Of a DNA stretch of 13,592 nucleotides, positions 1 through 7,422 are shown in pieces. The DNA comes from CAZAKO01 sp964546145 (lineage in GTDB: Bacteria > Fidelibacterota > UBA2242): NCBI GenBank assembly GCA_964546145.1, contig CAZJIU010000063.1:1-13592 (forward strand), written 5' to 3'. Position numbers and translations under genes: made by a program. The notes below the pieces were generated by a model, which was not told the DNA's origin, did not search any database, and worked only from the letters and a program-made list of their open reading frames with translations. Positions within the stretch are counted from its first letter, which is position 1. Every line of letters begins with the position of its first letter.

Positions 1-264
1 GAATTAAAATTTTAAAAACCCGGGTTGTATCTTTATAATCCATATCTTACTGTTTAAGAGACACATTAAAAACAGGTTTTTATTAAGGATTGGTTAAAAA
101 CTCACATTGAGATAAAAAACAGAAAACAGATTAAATGTTGTCGAGAATTTTGGATAAATATACAGTTCTTAATGAAAAATTGAATTGATAAAAAATCGTA
201 CTTTTAACAAGTATCTTTTTTCTAATAATATCCCTGACCTAAATATCTTTTTAGGTACGGAAAG

Positions 265-337
265 TACCCCAGGAAGGACTTGAACCTTCAACCAACGGAT
301 TAAGAGTCCGCTGCTCTACCAATTGAGCTACTGAGGC
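265..337 (-). tRNA. tRNA-Lys (anticodon CTT)
   Basis: A complete 73-nt cloverleaf reads on the minus strand. The acceptor arms are GCCTCAG and CTGGGGT, with all seven positions paired if G-U is allowed, and the discriminator base is A. The D arm is GCTC/GAGC around a loop containing GG, the anticodon arm is GCGGA/TCCGT around loop CTCTTAA, and the T arm is GAAGG/CCTTC around TTCAAGT. Loop positions 34-36 read CTT, which decodes AAG lysine. The 3' CCA is not encoded, because the discriminator is followed by CTTT, so it must be added by a nucleotidyltransferase. The gene stands alone and is divergent from the following CDS. Confidence 0.96.
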
Positions 338-349
338 AAAAAGCGGGTT

Positions 350-378
350 AATTTAAGATAATTCTCGGGAAGTGTCAA
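350..378 (-). promoter_or_regulatory. sigma70-type promoter of tRNA-Lys
   Basis: On the minus strand a perfect TTGACA -35 box (373-378) is followed after 17 nt by TAAATT (350-355, 4 of 6 to consensus). Transcription would start about 6 nt before the mature tRNA 5' end, the usual arrangement for a tRNA gene. An inverted repeat (368-390) overlaps the -35 box. Confidence 0.65.
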
Positions 379-390
379 TCGGTCACTTCC
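368..390. repeat. inverted repeat over the tRNA -35 box
   Basis: GGAAGTG (368-374) and CACTTCC (384-390) are perfect 7-bp arms separated by 9 nt. The left arm overlaps the tRNA TTGACA box. The repeat lies in the 104-bp gap between the divergent tRNA and the Omp85 fusion gene, and no T-run follows on either side, so an operator is more likely than a terminator. The regulator is unknown. Confidence 0.4.
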
Positions 391-405
391 AGTGTGACTC
401 GACTC

Positions 406-433
406 TTGTAAATCTGAATTTTTCCCCTATATT
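406..433 (+). promoter_or_regulatory. candidate promoter for the Omp85 fusion gene
   Basis: TTGTAA (406-411, 4 of 6) and TATATT (428-433, 5 of 6) are 16 nt apart. A start site about 7 nt after the -10 box would fall at 440-442, directly on the ATG, so the transcript could be leaderless. This fits the absence of any Shine-Dalgarno sequence before that ATG. The assignment rests on motif match only. Confidence 0.35.
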
Positions 434-441
434 TTCATAAA

Positions 442-3330
442 ATGCTAAACAGCAGTTCAAGTTCAAGACAATCCAACGCCACTTTCGGTCAGCCACTCGT
501 CTTCCGGTTTATAGACTTCCGGCGAATCATTAGGTTCGTTACAATATTTCTGATTTCAGTCTCGCTGTCGGCGCAGTTATTAGAGACCAGTTATCAAATT
601 AATCTAAAATTTTCCGAGACTCTCCCTACAATTTACGTCCGGGAGACAATCCGGATTGTTAATCGTTCCAATCTGGCGCTCGACACACTCTATTTTCACC
701 TAAGTCCGAACGGTTTCCGCAATCCGCGTAGCGCCTCCTATCAAAAATATGAAAATCTGCTGGAAGAACCGGTAATAATGGACATTCAAAATATCCAGGC
801 TGACAGTACTATTTGCGACTATTTCGATGAAGAAAAACTTTGCATGGGAGTTCGCTTGCCGGCGACATTATTGCCGAACGATTCGACCACAATCAGTATT
901 GATTTCAGCGTAAAAATCCCGCGCGGACGGCACTTCCAGTGTCCCACCTACAGCGGCACGACCTTCAGACTAATCCGCTTTTATCCGGTTCTGGAGCAAC
1001 TAACCTCAACTGGCTGGAATAAAAAACTGTATCGTCATCTTGCCCCCTCCTCCAGTTCCCCCTGCCGTTACAGCCTGTCAACTGAGCTACCTGCCAAATA
1101 CAAGGTTATTTCGTCTCTATCGGTAAATTCGACTGAATCCATTACCGAAAGCAAAACCAAGTTGCATCATTTCAAACCAGCCTCAATTCAAGAACTCGCC
1201 GTAGTGTTTTCGGGTTCCTATAAACTCTCGTCTACAACCCACGAAAATATTCCGATCCGTTTACTCTTGCCACCAGCGGAAGAAAAATCTGCCAAAACTA
1301 CTAAAAGCAAAATCCTGGCAAATCTGATTACCGATATTATTGATCAATACGCCAATCTTTATTGTCCCTATCCGCATCAACAGTTAGCGGTTTCCGTCGC
1401 CAAAATCCCCACCAGCCTGGTAACTTCTAACCTGATTATATTGAATCAACATCAATACGATAACCTGTTCACCATTGATTATGTCAGTATTTACAATCTG
1501 GCGCAAGCGCTCGCCCGTCAGTATTTCAGTTTTTACGTCTATGAGAATTCGGCTCAGCCGGACTGGATCAACGAAAGTCTTGCCAATCAAGCCGCTGCAA
1601 TCTATATGGCTCGGCATTACAACAAATTAAGAAACCGGTATCGGGTTGCCAAGCAACAAGAGATTAATTACACCCAGCTGGCGCTCCGGCTTTCGGCTTT
1701 GACTGCCGATCAGGAACAGACCAACCGAACTCTACTAAGTTCTTCCCCAATGGGCGATGCCCCCTTGCTGATGGAGCAGGTTAAGAACTTTAAAGGTCAG
1801 AAAATTCTGGATATGCTCGCTTATTATATCGGCGACTCCCTTTTTCAGGTGTGTATTCATGAGTTTTTAATCCGTTATCAACACCGTCCAGTGACCTCGA
1901 CCGAATTTCTCCAACTGGTTGAGGAAATTTCCAATCGCGACCTAACTGCATTCCGCAAGCTCTGGCTCGAGTCCGATGAAATCCCGGATATTAAAATCCA
2001 GCGTGTGTCCAAATCCTTCGATAAAGCAACTGATACCTACGCTGCTCAAGTCGTAGCCAAAGGCAGCGTACTCAGCGCCCTTCCGGTCGAAGTAATCGCC
2101 ATAAATTCCCGCTTGGATACTTTGCACCAATTTACTCAGCTACGGGAAAATGGCATTGACACACTATACTTCACAACACGAGCTCCCATTCGTAAAATCA
2201 CTCTCGATCCCCAGCGTAATATCTGGGAATTTAACCGCCTGAATAATCATTACCCTTACAAAATACTCTTCAGTTTCCTGATCGGTATTCCGCGGATTGA
2301 TGCCTATCAGGTGTTCTATTACCCAACTTTCGATTTCAACAAGCGCGATATTAGCCGGATTGGCATTAAATTTCGCGGGCGTTACTGGATCAACATGCGT
2401 CCGCTTTTCCCGGCGCAGAGTCTGGACGAATGGACACTCGGATTCAATTACGGTCTCCAGAGTAAAACAACCGGTTATGATATCAGCTACAGCACCTCGC
2501 TATTGGCGCTATTTTTCAAACCCCGACTCCATTTCCGTTCGCGAGATTACTTCGGACTAAATGAAACCACCGTTAGCACTGAGATTTATCTGGGTGAAAT
2601 CCGCTATCCCCTGCTCCACCAAATTCAAGGATATAAAAAATTAAATCTTGCCCTCCATTATGAAAATGTCTACACCTTGAAATTCCTCAATGCCAAAAAC
2701 TGGCAGAGGGGAAGACTGTTTAATCCCTCCTTGGATTTCGTCAATTTCCACAATTGGGGCGGCTATCGGCACATCTTGCAGCTGTCTTTAAGCGGCGGCT
2801 TACCAATCCTGTCCACCGATTACCAATTCACCAAGCTGACTCTGGATGGACAACTGAAAATTCGTTCGACTGCGAATTCCTGGGTATATGAACGAATTTT
2901 TATCGGCATGTCCAGTGGCACAATGCCCACTCAACAATATTACTATTTCTTCGGTAAAAATGTATTAGAGAACCTCAGCTTTGAATCCTATCGCTTGGTC
3001 AAAGGCGCCGGCGATATGCGCGGCTACGGTGATGCACTGTGGAGAGACCGCAATATTATCACCAGTAATACTGAATTCCGCTATAGTTTAGCGCGAGTAG
3101 ATCCGGCGGTTTTTGATCTGATTTTTTTCCTCGATTCGGGGATACTATCGAGTAATTTTTACCAATTAGCCTTGAATCATTCCAAATTCGACGCCGGGAT
3201 AGGAGCAGAATTTGACGCCCTTGAAATCATTATGGTCGGTATTCATTGCCCCTTCTGGGTCTCCCACCCGGTTGATAATCAGCCAAAGATTGCCCTGCGC
3301 TGGGTGCTCTCATTCGACCTTAGTCTCTGA
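442..3330 (+). CDS. exported M1-pseudopeptidase / Omp85-type beta-barrel fusion protein
   Basis: This is a 962-aa outer-membrane protein. A basic stretch and hydrophobic segment (about residues 27-45, ending SLSAQ) form a signal peptide. Residues about 50-520 follow the layout of M1 metallopeptidases, but the active site is gone. The HEXXH position reads Q355-A-L-A-R359, the third zinc ligand survives as E378 in WINES with the exact X18 spacing, the GXMEN region (about 326-332) is not recognisable, and the YXKG tyrosine is N449 in NFKG. Residues about 610-962 form an Omp85/BamA-like barrel: many alternating strands, the L6-type motif R860-G-Y followed by WRDRN, and an FxDxG motif at F896-L-D-S-G900. 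The ATG at 442 is the only plausible in-frame start before the signal peptide, although it lacks a Shine-Dalgarno sequence. The dead peptidase domain would sit in the periplasm, where other Omp85 proteins carry POTRA domains. Role inferred: insertion or translocation of substrates at the outer membrane, or substrate capture. Confidence 0.8.
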   Translation: MLNSSSSSRQSNATFGQPLVFRFIDFRRIIRFVTIFLISVSLSAQLLETSYQINLKFSETLPTIYVRETIRIVNRSNLALDTLYFHLSPNGFRNPRSASYQKYENLLEEPVIMDIQNIQADSTICDYFDEEKLCMGVRLPATLLPNDSTTISIDFSVKIPRGRHFQCPTYSGTTFRLIRFYPVLEQLTSTGWNKKLYRHLAPSSSSPCRYSLSTELPAKYKVISSLSVNSTESITESKTKLHHFKPASIQELAVVFSGSYKLSSTTHENIPIRLLLPPAEEKSAKTTKSKILANLITDIIDQYANLYCPYPHQQLAVSVAKIPTSLVTSNLIILNQHQYDNLFTIDYVSIYNLAQALARQYFSFYVYENSAQPDWINESLANQAAAIYMARHYNKLRNRYRVAKQQEINYTQLALRLSALTADQEQTNRTLLSSSPMGDAPLLMEQVKNFKGQKILDMLAYYIGDSLFQVCIHEFLIRYQHRPVTSTEFLQLVEEISNRDLTAFRKLWLESDEIPDIKIQRVSKSFDKATDTYAAQVVAKGSVLSALPVEVIAINSRLDTLHQFTQLRENGIDTLYFTTRAPIRKITLDPQRNIWEFNRLNNHYPYKILFSFLIGIPRIDAYQVFYYPTFDFNKRDISRIGIKFRGRYWINMRPLFPAQSLDEWTLGFNYGLQSKTTGYDISYSTSLLALFFKPRLHFRSRDYFGLNETTVSTEIYLGEIRYPLLHQIQGYKKLNLALHYENVYTLKFLNAKNWQRGRLFNPSLDFVNFHNWGGYRHILQLSLSGGLPILSTDYQFTKLTLDGQLKIRSTANSWVYERIFIGMSSGTMPTQQYYYFFGKNVLENLSFESYRLVKGAGDMRGYGDALWRDRNIITSNTEFRYSLARVDPAVFDLIFFLDSGILSSNFYQLALNHSKFDAGIGAEFDALEIIMVGIHCPFWVSHPVDNQPKIALRWVLSFDLSL

Positions 3331-3342
3331 TAAAATTAACTC

Positions 3343-3906
3343 TCAGAATTCAACTCCCAGACCGACTGTACCGGTTAAATCAAATCCCCTTGAAAGTCGG
3401 TTATCAACTTTTTCCTTATTGGACCACTTGATTTTTTGTTGCGAATAATATTTTTCACCTATCCCAATAAAAAAGACAATATCAGGGTAATTCGGATTGA
3501 AATTGGCATTAAGATCTATTCCAAAACCAGCACCAGTCTGGAAGGTCCTGGTTTCAATATTATTATATCCTGCCTTGGGTTCAGAATCATAAACATAGTC
3601 TGCACCTAAGCAACTATAAAAAAGAATGTATTTCTTGGTGAAAAAATTATGTTGGTATTCCAGTCCGAAACTATATTTTGTAACCTCATCATCCGTTACC
3701 TTAGAATCTTTATCGGAATAAATAAAATACCCGGCAGTCTTGATATTGTAATTATCACCAATTCGTATCCGATAGGTCAATCCCGAACCGGAAAATCCCG
3801 ATATCGAAGCGCCAAAGAAATGCGCCAAACTGTCCGCCGGATTACCCCGAACAATTCCAGTAAAAAGCCAGAGAATTCCAATTAAACCGGACTTTAAATT
3901 AAACAT
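3343..3906 (-). CDS. small outer-membrane beta-barrel protein, function unknown
   Basis: A 187-aa protein of no family I recognise. I chose the ATG at 3906 because GAGGGG lies about 4 nt upstream and the hydrophobic signal peptide (about residues 5-20) then begins at once. The frame stays open further upstream to 3969, but that extension puts a polar stretch before the signal peptide. The mature part alternates polar and aromatic or hydrophobic residues in many short strands and ends in Phe (VGLGVEF), the C-terminal signature used for barrel assembly. Length suits an 8-stranded barrel. Its coding region is AT-rich (about 37% G+C counted over 3361-3900), lower than the PEPCK gene. It converges on the Omp85 fusion gene with a 12-bp gap and is cut off from the upstream operon by the hairpin at 4055-4085, so it probably has its own promoter in 3907-4054. 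I see only weak candidates there. Confidence 0.7.
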   Translation of the reverse strand: MFNLKSGLIGILWLFTGIVRGNPADSLAHFFGASISGFSGSGLTYRIRIGDNYNIKTAGYFIYSDKDSKVTDDEVTKYSFGLEYQHNFFTKKYILFYSCLGADYVYDSEPKAGYNNIETRTFQTGAGFGIDLNANFNPNYPDIVFFIGIGEKYYSQQKIKWSNKEKVDNRLSRGFDLTGTVGLGVEF

Positions 3907-4054
3907 TATCCCCTCACTATTTACACTTAATTTGCTTTTAATATTAGGACAACTATCAGAAATCTGCAATTAAAAATATATCAACTATATGATTACCTTT
4001 AACAATATAAATTTGTTACTGAAGAAGTATATCTAATTCAGTTGAAATACTAAT

Positions 4055-4085
4055 AAAAAAGCCCGCCGAGAATTGCGGGCTTTTT
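4055..4085 (-). terminator. Rho-independent terminator of the lemA-TPM-peptidase operon
   Basis: A perfect GC stem GCCCGC (4061-4066) / GCGGGC (4075-4080) encloses an 8-nt loop and is flanked by an A-run on the left and a T-run on the right. Read leftward it gives a stem followed by six T, 24 nt past the peptidase stop codon. The symmetry means it can also stop rightward transcription. Confidence 0.88.
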
Positions 4086-4108
4086 CAGCATAAAGTATTG
4101 ACAGGAAA

Positions 4109-6160
4109 TCAGGAAGTTGCCTTCAGAGCCTTGCCAGCGGCTTTCAGCAGCGGCTCGATGGAAATCTTATCCTTCACCGCTAGTTCCATCCATAAATTCG
4201 GGGTAATGGCACCCTGCACACACATCCGCTGCATTTCCTGCCCCAGATTTTTACTTTTAATATACTCTTCAATCTGGAATTGAATAATATGACCAATCGG
4301 GTAATCCGGCAGATACAATCCCGCATCAATCATATGCGAATAGATTGCCAGAATCGGCGCATCTTGATGCCCTAAGACCGGGAAAAAATAGGTATTCCAG
4401 ACATCCCGCGCGATCTGAATCACTGCCTCCTTCAACTCCCCGGCTGAGGCTTCAGGATGGTCATACAGCCAATGCCAGACGTGCATATCCATCAGGGCAA
4501 CTCCGGCAATTTCGGCAGTGTCCCAGATTTGTCTCAGGGCATTTAGATATTCGGCCTTGGGATCCTTTTCGGTCAGTCCAAGCACATCCAGATCCCGTTT
4601 CTGGAAGATAAACGCAAACGCCTCGGTAAAGGCGGTATTGGGTACTCCCTGCAATAAGGTATGATCGATTTTATTCAGCGAAAATACCTGCTCGACGCAA
4701 TGACCGAGTTCGTGCATTGCAATATTGAATCCCTTATAATTCATGCCACCTTTGGGTACTCGAGTTCGCAGATGAGAATTGTCAGTTCGACGACCGGCAC
4801 CCATAGCATGACCGGCTCCCCGCGACGGGTCAATCTCGATTTTCATTGCCAGATACTCAGCGGTTTCACGCTCAAAACCCAGTTTAGTTAGAATATTTGG
4901 AATATCCCATTTGAACGCTTCAACAGTCGGATATCTGGATGCCACGATTTTATCCAACTCACTCTCGTTATACTGCGATACCGGTTTAAAACCTGAATAC
5001 CAGATATCAAAAGGTTCCAACTCGCGTCCGAGACGTTGCCGCACCAATTCGCCGGCTTTTTTAAATTCCTTAGAAGTCAGCAGCTGGACGAAAAGTTGCT
5101 CGACAGTAGCTTCAGGAATTTCCCGATCCTGATCGAATCGTCGGGCGATTTTAGTTGGATAAAGCGGGTAGTACGGATCAACTGACCTTTCCGCCTGAAA
5201 AATCGCCGCTAGCTTTTGATAACGAGTATTGGGTTCGCGGGAGTTATCAACTTTCTTACCCGTGACGGTATTGGTGGCAACCTGCCAATCCACTTCCGGA
5301 TTGTCAATCACAACCTTGGGAATTTCTTGGAAGATAATCCTTTGCATTACTTCATAAATCAGTTTCTGGCGCGCTAATCCATCCGGCTGATTATATTGGG
5401 CTTTCAATTCATCTCGCAGACCCCAATGGCTGATCAGTTTCAATCCTTCGGGAAATAGTCGCTGGTCATTTTCATCCAGCAAATTATGCATATAGATATT
5501 GTAATTACTGATGTAATCGTCGGCAGCGACATAGGTTTCATATTTTTTCTGAGCCAGGTCAGCCGGAACGCGGGAGGTGAATTGCTGTGCCAGGCGCACT
5601 TCCGCCCATTTCTGGCGCGACCAGTTCTTGCCATACTTTAGGGCTTCTCCGAGAGAAAATTGCTCAAAATTCAATAAAACGAAAAAGGCAATTTTGGTTT
5701 TATATAAATCCTCCTCGACATGCGAACCCAGACTAAAATTGGCTAATAGATAGTCTATCGGCAATACCGGTCCGGTATCAACCTGCTGATGCCATTGAAA
5801 CAGACGTTCATTCTCAATAACCAGCCCGGTCAGCGCTTCAATCGCGGTTTCGAGTCGTTGAAAAGCCTGCTGTAGCTGATCTTCATCAGCTATGAAATTA
5901 TTCAGACAAAATTCTTTAAACTTTTCCTGATTGCCATCGGCATCAGTCCAGAACTCACTTACCTGATTGACACCGATCTTGATCCGGCTGGCATTTTCTT
6001 TCCTAAATTTAGCAATCATCTCCTTGACTACCATCTCCGATCTTGCCTGCTGTTGAGTCATAATTTCAGGCTCTTTCTTGCCACACTGTTGAAGTCCCAA
6101 CCCGGTCAGTAATATTAAAAGAATCAAAAAGATTGGATAATTGATTAATCTGCGGTGCAT
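4109..6160 (-). CDS. ACE/M2-like zinc metallopeptidase, membrane-anchored or periplasmic
   Basis: A 683-aa gluzincin. The zinc site is H483-E-L-G-H487, with the third ligand E513 in FTEAFAF 26 residues after H487. M2 peptidases have 24 and M3 have 25, so the fold is the M2/M3 type. The C-terminal segment Y620-P-I-G-H-I-I-Q-F-Q closely resembles the ACE segment YFVSFIIQFQ that carries the transition-state tyrosine, and H609 lies 11 residues before Y620 (10 in ACE). I therefore favour M2-like over M3. The N-terminus is a signal sequence with C26 in LQQC, a non-canonical lipobox because position -1 is Gln, so a lipid anchor is possible but not secure. The start ATG has GGAGG 5 nt upstream. It is the last gene of the lemA operon, 27 bp after the small TPM gene. 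Known M2 enzymes remove C-terminal dipeptides; the substrate here is unknown. Confidence 0.82.
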   Translation of the reverse strand: MHRRLINYPIFLILLILLTGLGLQQCGKKEPEIMTQQQARSEMVVKEMIAKFRKENASRIKIGVNQVSEFWTDADGNQEKFKEFCLNNFIADEDQLQQAFQRLETAIEALTGLVIENERLFQWHQQVDTGPVLPIDYLLANFSLGSHVEEDLYKTKIAFFVLLNFEQFSLGEALKYGKNWSRQKWAEVRLAQQFTSRVPADLAQKKYETYVAADDYISNYNIYMHNLLDENDQRLFPEGLKLISHWGLRDELKAQYNQPDGLARQKLIYEVMQRIIFQEIPKVVIDNPEVDWQVATNTVTGKKVDNSREPNTRYQKLAAIFQAERSVDPYYPLYPTKIARRFDQDREIPEATVEQLFVQLLTSKEFKKAGELVRQRLGRELEPFDIWYSGFKPVSQYNESELDKIVASRYPTVEAFKWDIPNILTKLGFERETAEYLAMKIEIDPSRGAGHAMGAGRRTDNSHLRTRVPKGGMNYKGFNIAMHELGHCVEQVFSLNKIDHTLLQGVPNTAFTEAFAFIFQKRDLDVLGLTEKDPKAEYLNALRQIWDTAEIAGVALMDMHVWHWLYDHPEASAGELKEAVIQIARDVWNTYFFPVLGHQDAPILAIYSHMIDAGLYLPDYPIGHIIQFQIEEYIKSKNLGQEMQRMCVQGAITPNLWMELAVKDKISIEPLLKAAGKALKATS

Positions 6161-6187
6161 AGTGCCTCCTCATAGATAATTTTACAA

Positions 6188-6640
6188 TTAGTGAACAACT
6201 ACCTCATCGCTCAATTCGTCGGTATCGTCACTCTTCCTCGGAAAATGACGGCTTAAGATGGCTGCCATTTGCTGAATGCTGTCCATTATCCCAGTTAAAT
6301 ATTCACCCTTTTTAAAATAATTGGACAATTCGGCAGCGACTGCATCCCAGGTATCCTGTTCGACTTTTTGATGAATTCCCGAATCAGCCAGAATTTGAAA
6401 TTTTCGCTCGGCTAAAATTATCAGCAGTAAAACTCCGGTCCGATCGCGGGTTTTTTCCATACCAAGATGCTGAAATTCCGCGAGAGTAAATTGCTCAAGA
6501 GTCAGGTCACGCCATTTTCGCGGTCGTTTACTAAAAATACTAACCCGCATCTCGCCAGCTGTATTTTGCTCGGCTTGCTTACAAGCCGCGCCAATTTTTC
6601 TCAAATCACTCTGCGAAAAATAACGGTCAATCAACGCCAT
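6188..6640 (-). CDS. TPM-domain protein without signal peptide
   Basis: A 150-aa protein whose central part (about 20-125) matches the TPM (YgcG/TLP18.3/Psb32/MOLO-1) domain: an AEQNTAGEMRVSI strand, then DRTGVLLLIILAERKFQILADSGI, then a DxW helix and a GEYLTGI motif. These parallel the DNGVLLLI, KIRIEVGYG and GNYAAGI segments of the exported TPM protein just upstream. No signal peptide or membrane segment is visible, so it probably faces the cytoplasm. I start at ATG 6640, with GGA 6 nt upstream. A TTG two codons earlier is in frame but has no room for a ribosome site. It lies 25 bp after its neighbour and 27 bp before the peptidase, within the lemA operon. The acidic tail (about 137-148) is not conserved in the exported paralogue. 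Its biochemical role is not established. Confidence 0.85.
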   Translation of the reverse strand: MALIDRYFSQSDLRKIGAACKQAEQNTAGEMRVSIFSKRPRKWRDLTLEQFTLAEFQHLGMEKTRDRTGVLLLIILAERKFQILADSGIHQKVEQDTWDAVAAELSNYFKKGEYLTGIMDSIQQMAAILSRHFPRKSDDTDELSDEVVVH

Positions 6641-6665
6641 ATTCAATCCAATAAATTATAATTTT

Positions 6666-7406
6666 TTACCAGCCTCCCGAGGCGCCGCCACCACCAAAGC
6701 CGCCACCCCCACCGGAAAAGCCGCCAAAGCCGCCGCCGAAACCGCCTGACCGACCGCCGCCGCGAAACATACTCGCACCCAAAAGGGCCCAAAACAAACC
6801 GCGTCGGCCGCGGCGACCGCTGATTAAAAATAAGAGGAAAAAGAGGATAAAAAATACCAAAGAACCAAAAGAGGAGGCTCTGTCCCGGGCAGAACGCTGA
6901 TATTTTTGCGGATCGGCTTGATATTCATTGCGGGTTGCCAGCATGATGGCATTAAGTCCGGCATCAATACCGGCAGCATAATTTCCGGTGCGAAAGCGAG
7001 GCGCGATCTCATTACGGATGATCTGGGAAGAAATCAGATCCGTCAGCGCACCTTCTAATCCATAACCAACTTCAATCCGAATCTTCCGCTCATTAATCGC
7101 GATCAATAAAAGCACTCCATTGTCTTTATCCGGATCGCCCAGTTGCCATTTATCCGTCACCCGGATGGAATAATCCTCCAATGATTCATCCTCGAGTGAA
7201 GGGATAATCAGCACCGCAATCTGGTTGGAGGTTTTAGTTTCGAAAAAGTACAATTTCTCTTCCAGCCGCATCCGCTCTGTCGGCGTAATTACCCCAGCTA
7301 AATCAGTAACCCGAACTTTAAGCGGCGGTACTTCCAGGGCAAAGCACGGGATAAAAATACATCCCAGTAGCAGACAGATCAGAATCCTCGGTATGAATTT
7401 ATGCAT
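6666..7406 (-). CDS. exported YgcG-like TPM-domain membrane protein with Gly-rich tail
   Basis: A 246-aa protein. Residues 1-23 form a signal peptide (hydrophobic 5-23, then LEVPP). A TPM domain covers about 30-158, with the family marks VTDLAGVITP, NQIAVLIIPS, DNGVLLLIAI, IEVGYGLEGALTD and FRTGNYAAGI. A transmembrane helix spans about 180-196, followed by a basic patch GRRGRRG and a low-complexity Gly/Phe/Ser tail (216-246) ending GGW. The layout places the TPM domain outside the cytoplasmic membrane. TPM proteins are variously linked to phosphatase activity, photosystem repair and membrane-protein maintenance; none can be assigned here. It starts 16 bp after lemA and is followed 25 bp later by a second TPM gene, the common lemA-TPM arrangement. 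The Shine-Dalgarno match is weak (TTGAG), so translational coupling to lemA is plausible. Confidence 0.92.
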   Translation of the reverse strand: MHKFIPRILICLLLGCIFIPCFALEVPPLKVRVTDLAGVITPTERMRLEEKLYFFETKTSNQIAVLIIPSLEDESLEDYSIRVTDKWQLGDPDKDNGVLLLIAINERKIRIEVGYGLEGALTDLISSQIIRNEIAPRFRTGNYAAGIDAGLNAIMLATRNEYQADPQKYQRSARDRASSFGSLVFFILFFLLFLISGRRGRRGLFWALLGASMFRGGGRSGGFGGGFGGFSGGGGGFGGGGASGGW

Positions 7407-7422
7407 GAATCACTGAGCTCAA

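Noticed and set aside
67..82. TAAAAAC-AG-GTTTTTA as a terminator for the tRNA-Lys transcript.
   Set aside because: The 2-nt loop is sterically impossible without opening the only GC pair, it lies almost 200 nt past the tRNA, and no U-tract follows.
238..255. Hairpin CCTAAA/TTTAGG just after the tRNA as its terminator.
   Set aside because: The arms hold only two GC pairs and the following minus-strand sequence (TCAGGG) has no U-tract.
442..3330. An active M1 aminopeptidase.
   Set aside because: The first two histidine ligands, the catalytic Glu and the transition-state Tyr are all replaced.
3907..3969. A 21-residue N-terminal extension of the small outer-membrane protein, starting at 3969.
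   Set aside because: It would place a polar stretch before the signal peptide, while the ATG at 3906 has a GAGGGG ribosome site.
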